DNA of 6,302 nt, from contig JAISQQ010000404.1 in NCBI GenBank assembly GCA_031274075.1, positions 1 through 6,302 of the forward strand, read 5' to 3'. Under the pieces are notes generated by a model. It did no database searches, had not been told where the DNA came from, and worked only from the letters and a program-made list of their open reading frames with translations. Source of the DNA: Accumulibacter sp. GTDB lineage: Bacteria; Pseudomonadota; Gammaproteobacteria; Burkholderiales; Rhodocyclaceae. The position numbers were made by a program, and so were the translations under genes. The first letter of the stretch is position 1. Every line of letters starts with the position of its first letter. Below, piece after piece: positions 1-5,231 of this stretch.

Positions 1-168
1 GAGGAAACCGCCGAAAGCCGCGCCCGGCGCGAGGCGCTTCAAGAAACCCTGCGCCTCGCGCCCGCGCCCGGCAGCGGCCTCAAGGGCCGGCCGACCAAGA
101 AAGCGCGGCGGCTGATCCACGGATTCAACGAATCGTTGATCGTCACAGAAAACGGAGATAAATCATGA
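1..168 (+). CDS. hslR: Hsp15-like S4-domain RNA-binding protein, C-terminal end (partial)
   Basis: Only the last 55 codons are in the window; the start lies upstream of base 1. The reading begins EETAESRARREAL and ends with the basic tail GRPTKKARRLIHGF followed by about 15 residues. This matches, from memory, the end of E. coli HslR, which has an EETAES segment and a late RPDKKERR motif. The family binds RNA through an N-terminal S4 domain, not visible here. It recognises 50S subunits carrying a stranded peptidyl-tRNA after stress and helps recycle them, acting in the cytoplasm. The visible part is the charged C-terminal helix and tail. The TGA at 166-168 overlaps the ATG of the next gene (ATGA), so the two are probably cotranscribed and translationally coupled. 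Another S4-family protein is possible but less likely, because the EETAES and RPxKK motifs occur together. Confidence 0.8.
   Translation, partial: EETAESRARREALQETLRLAPAPGSGLKGRPTKKARRLIHGFNESLIVTENGDKS
154..157 (+). promoter_or_regulatory. Shine-Dalgarno site for the exported protein at 165
   Basis: GGAG lies 7 nt before the ATG at 165, inside the last codons of the hslR-like gene. The next in-frame ATG (183, residue 7) has no such site upstream, so 165 is the preferred start. Confidence 0.6.
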
Positions 169-1856
169 AAAGCAATGCTCTTATGAGAATTTCGCACCTT
201 GTGATTGCCGCACTCGCGTCGTGCCAATTTCTTGTTTCCACGGTCTTTGCCGAACCGGAAGCCAAGCCTTTGCCGCCTCTTGCCGGAAAAGAATTCGAAT
301 CCGTCATTGCGGAAATCAAGGCCATGGTAAAGACCAAAGAAAATCGAGTACCTGACTTCGTTGTTCGTGAAGCAACACCGGAACGCATTGAAAGCTTGTT
401 TCGGATACCGGAAGTCGTTCAATTGCCAAGAAACGTCCGTGAAAATGGTTTGATTTTCGCCGGTCTTGGATCGTCGCTCCTTACTTTTGAGAAACCTTCC
501 GACATCATTACCAAAATTGCGACGTGGTTTCCCGCGGAGCTGAACCGGGCGCGCAGCGCAAAACGCTTTTTTGAATACCTTCATCTGTTTGGGCCATACG
601 AGCATTGGAATGCCGAACCTTCCGCTTTCATGACCTTATGGAATTGCATGCCCCAGACCGCTTGGCTATGGCCGGATGAAAATCCTCTCACCCGTCGTAC
701 CGATGATCGCGGGCTCCTGCGTTTACCGATAGCGGCAAGATCTTCAAATTATGCGGAATTCGACTTTGGCCTCTGCATTCGTGAGCGCAGCGATCGTTGG
801 TATCCCGAAGAACTGGAGGAAATACCCATTGGACGACCGCGGTTGCACAAGATCGCGGATAAAGTTGTCCCTGTGCTGCGCGACAAATTTGCCTCTTTTC
901 TAGGTGATTTTCGTTGTCGGGGAACCGGCCCCGATGATTGCGTTTTGATCATGCGCCTTTGGGCCAGCATGGCGCCGTCGGACGCGGGCTTGGCCAAGAC
1001 TATCCAGAGCCTTGAAGCCGACGTGGCTCCCGACGCCCCCTTGCCCGAATTGCTTCACCCCGAGGCTGGATGGGCGGGAGCGAAGCGGGAGGATGGAAAG
1101 GAACGATTCGACCTTGCGCTGCGCCGCGCCGCTTTCCTGCGCGCGAAACTCCTGTCCGTACTCAATGCTCCGCAAGCGTGGCCGGACGATGCGCTCCCAA
1201 CCACGTTGCGCCAATTATCGAACCTGCGCCAGATATTCGCGGTCCCCTTTATCCAACGCTGGTATGAATACAAACTCGACTACCATAATGATCCGATCAA
1301 TCCTTGGCGTATTTTCCACAGGCTTGCTTATCATGTCGATCCGACTAATTGGAGTGTTTCCGAGCCGCTGTTGGTAAGGGAAGACGTAAAGGCCGCCATT
1401 CTATCTGAACTGGAGCGTCTTTCCTCGGACAAAGACACGGCGTGCGAAGTTTTTGGACAGTGGTTTGAGTATGGTGGCAAGTCCTTGCAAACGGAGTATG
1501 TGCTCGAACGTTTGCGCCAGCCCGAAAGGCACGTATCTCAATGCGATGCAACCCCGGACTTTGAGTGGTTGAGGCAACAAACCGACACGGAATTTCGCCA
1601 TGTGCTTTACGGCTATCTGGCCTTGCTGGATCATTTGCCGGAGACCAAAAAGAACATGCTGGCGCGCGGCCTGACGGACTACGGCACTCTATGTGTTGGC
1701 GAAGAGAAAGCTGCTCTGCCTGCCTGGCTGCGGCAAATTTGTGACAAAGGGCTTTCGGGTGAGTTTTCGTTACGCGAAGAACCCGACGAACGCGAAGAAC
1801 CCGACGAATGCGAAGAACCCGACGAACGCGAAGAACCCGGAGATCCAGGGTGCTGA
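165..1856 (+). CDS. Exported protein of unknown function with C-terminal REEPDE repeats
   Basis: I do not recognise this 563-residue protein. The start at ATG 165 has a GGAG site and overlaps the upstream stop by 4 nt. The N-terminus is a signal peptide: positive n-region up to R8, hydrophobic stretch from L12, and a type I cleavage site after VFA (residue 29). However L17-A-S-C20 also fits a lipobox, so it could be a lipoprotein cut before C20. The mature part looks soluble, rich in Trp, Arg and acidic residues, with several scattered Cys (including W-N-C-M, F-R-C-R, Q-C-D and I-C-D contexts) that could form disulfides in the periplasm. No transmembrane segment or catalytic motif was recognised after the signal. 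The last ~30 residues are REEPDE repeats encoded by an 18-bp tandem repeat. Base composition is visibly more AT-rich than the MFS and RT genes, which suggests a different history. The coding call is solid; the function is unknown. Confidence 0.8.
   Translation: MKSNALMRISHLVIAALASCQFLVSTVFAEPEAKPLPPLAGKEFESVIAEIKAMVKTKENRVPDFVVREATPERIESLFRIPEVVQLPRNVRENGLIFAGLGSSLLTFEKPSDIITKIATWFPAELNRARSAKRFFEYLHLFGPYEHWNAEPSAFMTLWNCMPQTAWLWPDENPLTRRTDDRGLLRLPIAARSSNYAEFDFGLCIRERSDRWYPEELEEIPIGRPRLHKIADKVVPVLRDKFASFLGDFRCRGTGPDDCVLIMRLWASMAPSDAGLAKTIQSLEADVAPDAPLPELLHPEAGWAGAKREDGKERFDLALRRAAFLRAKLLSVLNAPQAWPDDALPTTLRQLSNLRQIFAVPFIQRWYEYKLDYHNDPINPWRIFHRLAYHVDPTNWSVSEPLLVREDVKAAILSELERLSSDKDTACEVFGQWFEYGGKSLQTEYVLERLRQPERHVSQCDATPDFEWLRQQTDTEFRHVLYGYLALLDHLPETKKNMLARGLTDYGTLCVGEEKAALPAWLRQICDKGLSGEFSLREEPDEREEPDECEEPDEREEPGDPGC
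1773..1841 (+). repeat. 18-bp tandem repeat (about 3.8 copies) at the 3' end of the exported-protein gene
   Basis: The unit CGCGAAGAACCCGACGAA runs at 1773-1790, 1791-1808 and 1809-1826 (first base C to T, giving TGC), then a 15-base partial copy at 1827-1841. In the gene frame it encodes REEPDE. Because 18 is a multiple of three and the unit has no stop, it is also open in other frames (AKNPTN in one forward frame, FFAFVG on the opposite strand). Copies are nearly identical, so expansion is probably recent. Confidence 0.9.
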
Positions 1857-1910
1857 ACGGCACAGACAAGTGCCGCCGAATATTTTCCACGACTTCCCGA
1901 TTTCCCTGCC

Positions 1911-3125
1911 ATGCTTCGCGCCTTCAACACCAAACAAACCTGGATCGTCACGCTGTCCGCCGCCGGCATCCTGCTGATCACCATGGGCGCGCGCCAGTCG
2001 CTCGGGCTTTTCGTCGCCCCGCTCCAGGCCGGTGTCGGCGTGGATGTCGCCTCGATCAGCCTGGCGTTGGCCATCGGCCAGTTCGTCTGGGGCGCCGCCC
2101 AACCGTTCGCCGGAGCGCTGGCCGACCGCTTCGGCCCTGGTCGCGTGCTTTACGGCGGACTGTTCCTGCTGGCTTTGGGCAGCGCGATCACGCCGTGGTC
2201 GGGCGGCACCTTGGGGCTGGTCGTGTCGCTCGGAGTGCTTTCCGCGCTGGGCACCGGCGCCAGCAGTTTCTCGGTGCTCTTTGGCGCGGCGGCGCGTCGC
2301 CTGCCGCCGGAGGCGCGGGGAAGCGCGTCGGGCATCATCAACGCCGGCGGCTCGCTCGGCCAGTTCGTTTTCGCGCCGATCCTGCAAAAGCTGATCCAGG
2401 CCGTCGGCTGGATGGGCGCGCTGTGGTCGCTGGCGCTGATGGTGCTGGCCGCCGCGCCGCTGGTGCGCAAGCTGGCGCCCGCCCGCGGCCCGGCCTGCCG
2501 CGCCGGACACGGCGACGGGCCGGGTCCGTGGCGCAGCGCCAGGGCGGCGATGCGCGATCGCAGCTACCTCCTGCTGCATGCCGGTTTCTTTACTTGCGGC
2601 TTTCACGTCGCCTTCCTGGTCACGCACCTGCCGGGCGAAGTCGGCCATTGCGGCCTGCCGCCGTCCGTGGCGAGCTGGTCGCTGGCGATCATCGGCCTGG
2701 CCAACGTCTTCGGCAGCCTGTTCGCCGGGGCGTGCATCGCCCGCTTTCGCAGCAAGTACATTCTGTTCTGGATATACGCTTCGCGCACGCTGTTGATCGC
2801 CCTCTACCTCGCTTCGCCGCACACCGAACTGAGCTTCTACCTGTTCGCCGCCGGGCTGGGTTTGAGCTGGCTGGCCACGGTGCCGCCGACCGCGGCGATC
2901 GTCGGCAAGCTGTTCGGCGTCCGCTACCTGGGCACGCTGTTCGGGCTGACGCTGCTGTCCCACCAGACCGGCGGCTTTCTCGGCGCCTGGCTGGGCGGGC
3001 TGGCGGTCACGCATTTCGGCGATTACTCGTGGATGTGGTACGCCGACATGACGCTGGCCGCCCTGGCCGCGCTGGTCAACCTGCCGATCCGCGAAGCGCC
3101 CGCCGCGCGGCCACAAGCGGCGTGA
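1911..3125 (+). CDS. MFS transporter, 12 transmembrane segments
   Basis: This 404-residue protein is a typical major facilitator superfamily carrier of the inner membrane. Hydrophobic segments cover nearly its whole length in two halves, separated by a hydrophilic, Arg/Gly/Pro-rich loop at about residues 186-217. The loop 2-3 signature is GALADRFGPGR at residues 68-78, with the conserved Asp at 72. A second-half stretch, HQTGGFLGAWLGG (351-363), resembles monocarboxylate or oxalate-formate antiporter-like MFS proteins, so an organic-acid substrate is possible but not shown. The ATG at 1911 is the only start between the preceding stop (1854-1856, same frame) and the first helix, and has no clear Shine-Dalgarno site. 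The 54-nt gap and shared strand suggest cotranscription with the exported protein. The gene is strongly GC-rich, which produces long antisense and off-frame open frames that are not genes. Confidence 0.93.
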   Translation: MLRAFNTKQTWIVTLSAAGILLITMGARQSLGLFVAPLQAGVGVDVASISLALAIGQFVWGAAQPFAGALADRFGPGRVLYGGLFLLALGSAITPWSGGTLGLVVSLGVLSALGTGASSFSVLFGAAARRLPPEARGSASGIINAGGSLGQFVFAPILQKLIQAVGWMGALWSLALMVLAAAPLVRKLAPARGPACRAGHGDGPGPWRSARAAMRDRSYLLLHAGFFTCGFHVAFLVTHLPGEVGHCGLPPSVASWSLAIIGLANVFGSLFAGACIARFRSKYILFWIYASRTLLIALYLASPHTELSFYLFAAGLGLSWLATVPPTAAIVGKLFGVRYLGTLFGLTLLSHQTGGFLGAWLGGLAVTHFGDYSWMWYADMTLAALAALVNLPIREAPAARPQAA

Positions 3126-3133
3126 ACTTCCGG

Positions 3134-3157
3134 CGCCATTGGCATCATGGCGATTTT
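3134..3157 (+). terminator. Weak hairpin terminator candidate after the MFS gene
   Basis: CGCCAT (3134-3139) pairs with ATGGCG (3147-3152) across a 7-nt loop and is followed by ATTTT. It begins 8 nt after the MFS stop. The stem is short and the T tract has only four bases, so this is tentative. Confidence 0.35.
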
Positions 3158-3192
3158 CCGGGGCGCCGCTCTTTCCCGCCCTACGTGGCTAC

Positions 3193-3255
3193 GTGTCAGG
3201 TATCAGTAATTCTTGCGGGCGCGAAGCGCCCGGTAACTGAACTGACACCTGACAC
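3193..3255. repeat. Inverted repeat with a central hairpin, REP-like
   Basis: GTGTCAGGTATCAGT (3193-3207) is the reverse complement of ACTGACACCTGACAC (3241-3255) with one mismatch. Between the arms lies a perfect 7-bp hairpin with a GAA loop, CGGGCGC (3216-3222) and GCGCCCG (3226-3232). The right arm is part of the heptamer array that follows. The structure could act as a bidirectional terminator or be a small dispersed repeat. Confidence 0.6.
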
Positions 3256-3276
3256 CTGACACCTGACACCTGATCC
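3242..3276. repeat. CTGACAC heptamer tandem array
   Basis: There are four exact copies of CTGACAC at 3242-3269, then a degenerate fifth copy CTGATCC (3270-3276). The array sits just upstream of the putative retron promoter. Heptamer arrays of this type are known in intergenic regions of many bacteria. The copy number here could be variable. Confidence 0.85.
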
Positions 3277-3281
3277 CTGAG

Positions 3282-3311
3282 TTGACGTCCCCATACTGAT
3301 CGCATTAGCCT
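3282..3311 (+). promoter_or_regulatory. Possible sigma-70 promoter for the retron RNA and RT
   Basis: TTGACG (3282-3287) matches the -35 consensus at five of six positions. After 18 bp, TAGCCT (3306-3311) is a poor -10 box (three of six). Initiation about 7 nt downstream would fall at or next to G3318, the first base of the proposed a1 arm. That coincidence is the main support. Confidence 0.4.
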
Positions 3312-3317
3312 GTGCCT

Positions 3318-3471
3318 GGCGCCTTTCCAGGTGGGTGTCGGGTTCTTGTGGGCCTGGCCGCTCCGGGGATACCCCGGGGGCTTTACGGTAGTTTCGCTAT
3401 CCTTTGCCTGAACCGCCCACGCCTGCGGCGTGTAGTGTTCAGGCGACACACGACAGGCTGGAAAGGTCGCC
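3318..3471 (+). ncRNA. Putative retron msr-msd RNA
   Basis: This 154-nt stretch ends 24 nt before the RT start and has the order expected of a retron RNA. The proposed a1 arm is GGCG (3318-3321) plus CCTTTCCAG (3322-3330). It pairs with a2, CTGGAAAGG (3458-3466) plus CGCC (3468-3471), leaving one bulged T: 13 pairs. Inside are an 8-pair GC hairpin with an ATA loop (3361-3379, one G·U), a 5-pair hairpin with a TTTCG loop (3387-3401), and a long hairpin (3404-3446). In the long hairpin TTGCCTGAAC pairs with GTTCAGGCGA and, beyond a 4x4 internal loop, CACGCC pairs with GGCGTG around a TGC triloop. The small hairpins would be msr and the long one msd, giving an msDNA of roughly 50-55 nt. The branching G cannot be fixed by eye; G3331, directly after a1, is one candidate. 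An alternative closing pair is TTAGCCTGT (3305-3313) with ACAGGCTGG (3453-3461), including two G·U pairs. Confidence 0.68.
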
Positions 3472-3495
3472 GCCTCCTACCTGTTTCCGGTTGAC

Positions 3496-4896
3496 ATGGA
3501 CGATCCCCTTTCTCCCTCCCAACCCGCCCCGGTCGTGCGCCAGGTGGCGGAAGCGCTGGCCAACGCCTTCCTGGCCGGGGAGAGCACGCCGGGAGCGATG
3601 CGCGAGCGGGGTTGTCGCGCGCTGGGGCGTTCCTGGCCCTGGCTGGTTCCGCTGAGCTTGCGCCTGCATTTCGAACTCGGGCCGGAAAGCGCCGGGCAGC
3701 CCGGACGGCGCGCGGCGATGATCGCCCTGATCCTGGCTTTTCCCGCCTTCCGGGCCGCTTTTGAAACACCCGGCGAAGCGCCCAAGGTGCGCGGGTATTT
3801 CCCGTTTCACGCGCCCATGGACGCCGCTCCGCCGGCGCTGGCGGGTCTGGCCTTGCCGCCTCTGGCAAGCTCCGGGGATCTGGCCGACTGGCTGGGGATT
3901 TCGCCGAACATGCTGGACTGGTTTGCCAATACGGCGGGACGCGACGACGGCGTGGAGAAGCTGGCGCATTACCATGCGCGCTGGCTGGAAAAAAAGAGCG
4001 GCGGCGTCCGTTTGATCGAAGCGCCCAAGGAAGATCTGCGATCCATCCAGCGGCGCATCCTGCGCGGAATCCTCGACCGCGTGCCGGTCCATCCCGCGGC
4101 CTATGGCTGCGTGCCGGGGCGTTCCGTCCTGGACAACGCCGCCCTGCACGCCGGTTCTCCCCTGTTGTTGAAGCTCGATTTGCGGGATTTTTTCGCCAGC
4201 GTTCGCGGCGCCAGGGTGCATTCGCTGTTTCGCACCCTGGGCTACCCCCGGACGACCGCCCGTTATCTGACCGGATTGACGACGCACTGTACGCCCCTCC
4301 GGGTGTTGCGCGACGTTCCGCAAGACGAGTATCCCAGCCCGGAGGAGCGCCAACGCCGCCGGGCCTGGGCGCGGCAGTTCATGGAACGGCATCTGCCCCA
4401 GGGCGCGCCGACTTCGCCCGCCTTGTCCAACCTGTGCGCCTGGCGGCTGGACCTGCGTCTGAGCGGCGCGGCGCGGGAATGCCAGGCGCGTTACAGCCGC
4501 TATGTCGATGACCTGTTTTTTTCCTGCGCCGACGGCAATCCGGCCCGAGGCCGGCGCATTTTGAGCATGCTCCAGGGGATCATCCTGGAAGAGGGTTTTT
4601 CGCCCAATTGGCGCAAGACCCGGATGCTTCCATCGGGCGCGTCGCAGCGCATGACCGGCCTGGTGGTGAACCAGCACCCCAATCCGCCGCGCCGGGAATA
4701 CGACGTCCTCAAGGCCATCCTGACCAACTGCCGCCGCCACGGCGCGGCAAGCCAGAATCGCCGCGGCCTGCCGGATTTCCGGGCGCACCTGCTGGGACGC
4801 GTCGCATGGTTCCGGCAGATTCATCCGGAACATGGCGCGCGCTTGACGCGCCTGTTCGAGCGGATCGATTGGGGAAACGAGTCAAGCGTGGTTTGA
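3496..4896 (+). CDS. Retron-type reverse transcriptase with long N-terminal extension
   Basis: This 466-residue RNA-directed DNA polymerase should use the adjacent structured RNA as primer and template to make msDNA. The core begins near residue 156 with YHARWLEKKSGGVRLIEAPK. Next come the retron-specific NAxxH motif (NAALH, 214-218), motif A (LKLDLRDFF, catalytic D228), QGAPTSPALSN (302-312), the YVDD active site (336-339, D338 and D339), and MTGLVVN (386-392), where retrons usually have VTG. All catalytic aspartates are present, so it looks functional. About 120 residues precede the usual retron RT region and show no domain I recognise. Length and C-terminal motifs (LTNCRRHG, DFRAHLLGR) recall the long RTs of the myxobacterial Mx162 group (about 485 residues). 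The ATG at 3496 has no clear Shine-Dalgarno site. The stop codon lies inside a dispersed repeat, so the last residues (NESSVV) may derive from it. No accessory gene is adjacent. Confidence 0.93.
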   Translation: MDDPLSPSQPAPVVRQVAEALANAFLAGESTPGAMRERGCRALGRSWPWLVPLSLRLHFELGPESAGQPGRRAAMIALILAFPAFRAAFETPGEAPKVRGYFPFHAPMDAAPPALAGLALPPLASSGDLADWLGISPNMLDWFANTAGRDDGVEKLAHYHARWLEKKSGGVRLIEAPKEDLRSIQRRILRGILDRVPVHPAAYGCVPGRSVLDNAALHAGSPLLLKLDLRDFFASVRGARVHSLFRTLGYPRTTARYLTGLTTHCTPLRVLRDVPQDEYPSPEERQRRRAWARQFMERHLPQGAPTSPALSNLCAWRLDLRLSGAARECQARYSRYVDDLFFSCADGNPARGRRILSMLQGIILEEGFSPNWRKTRMLPSGASQRMTGLVVNQHPNPPRREYDVLKAILTNCRRHGAASQNRRGLPDFRAHLLGRVAWFRQIHPEHGARLTRLFERIDWGNESSVV

Positions 4897-4907
4897 CCCT
4901 TGTCATT
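4882..4907 (+). repeat. Copy 1 of an AATCGTGGT-type repeat, overlapping the RT stop
   Basis: TCAAGCGTGGTTTGACCCT plus TGTCATT matches the copy at 5189-5214 at 21 of 26 positions. The RT stop codon TGA (4894-4896) lies within it. Confidence 0.6.
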
Positions 4908-4959
4908 GTTTGAAAGAAATAAAAAATTGATCTTTCCATCGATTTAAAACATCCAGAAT

Positions 4960-5155
4960 TTAATCGTGGTATATCTCCTGTTATTTCCGGAGAAGTGATT
5001 CAGAGCGTTTCAGTGCCGACAGCGGTTATTTCTACCTCGTCATTCCGGCGAAAGCCGGAATCCAGGAAGTTTGACGAACGAACTGGGTCCCGGCTTTCGC
5101 CGGGACGACGCTTCTGTGGTTTATATCAAAATAATAGAGGCCAGACCACGATTAA
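4960..5155. mobile_element. MITE-like non-coding element with terminal inverted repeats
   Basis: The left end (4960-4986) and the reverse complement of the right end (5129-5155) share TTAATCGTGGT exactly (11 bp) and agree at 21 of 27 positions overall. Between them is no gene; the core is a double hairpin at 5038-5110. Both ends are flanked by ATT if the repeat is taken to start at TAATCGTGGT, which is too short to prove a target duplication. It fills most of the 335-bp gap between the convergent RT and permease genes. No transposase is present, so mobility would need a helper. A simple cluster of palindromic repeats is the alternative. Confidence 0.5.
5038..5110. repeat. Double-hairpin palindromic repeat (ATTCCGGC type)
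   Basis: Left arm CGTC-ATTCCGGC-GAAA-GCCGGAAT-CCAG (5038-5065) and right arm CTGG-GTCCCGGC-TTTC-GCCGGGAC-GACG (5083-5110) are near reverse complements with four differences. Each arm is also a perfect 8-bp hairpin (5041-5060 and 5088-5107), and the four differences are paired changes that keep both hairpins perfect. This is a widespread class of proteobacterial intergenic palindrome, similar in style to Neisseria dRS3-like ATTCCC/GGGAAT repeats. It may terminate transcription from both convergent genes. Confidence 0.75.
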
Positions 5156-5188
5156 TTCGTGAGGAAGAAAGAATGATTGAAAAGGAAA

Positions 5189-5214
5189 TCAATCGTGGTT
5201 TGCCCCTCATTATT
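5189..5214 (+). repeat. Further direct copy of the AATCGTGGT repeat
   Basis: TCAATCGTGGTTTGCCCCT plus CATTATT is a direct copy of the motif at 4882-4907 and aligns with the end of the element at 4960-5155. It ends 17 nt before the permease stop codon. Confidence 0.6.
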
Positions 5215-5231
5215 CCGCGCATCGAAATCCC

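Noticed and set aside
1770..3116. Long minus-strand open frame (448 codons) opposite the MFS gene
   Set aside because: It is an Arg/Gln/Ala-rich antisense shadow of a GC-rich gene with no recognisable domain, and it runs into the tandem repeat. The plus-strand MFS reading has clear membrane segments and motifs.
1808..3259. Plus-strand open frame of 483 codons overlapping the MFS gene
   Set aside because: It is extremely Arg-rich, lacks any domain, starts inside the 18-bp repeat and is a frame shadow of the MFS gene.
3242..3276. CRISPR-like array
   Set aside because: The units are 7 bp and directly adjacent with no spacers, so this is a simple tandem repeat.
3404..3446. Long hairpin read as a simple terminator
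   Set aside because: It has no T tract after the stem, it contains an internal loop, and it lies between pairing arms just upstream of the RT. The msd reading explains more.
3439..4833. Minus-strand open frame (464 codons) opposite the RT
   Set aside because: It is low-complexity and Gln/Arg/Gly-rich, a shadow of the RT, whose catalytic motifs all lie on the plus strand.
3126..4896. Diversity-generating retroelement or group II intron
   Set aside because: There is no template/variable repeat pair, no Avd-like gene, no maturase or endonuclease domain, and the RT has the retron NAxxH motif and retron-like C-terminal motifs.
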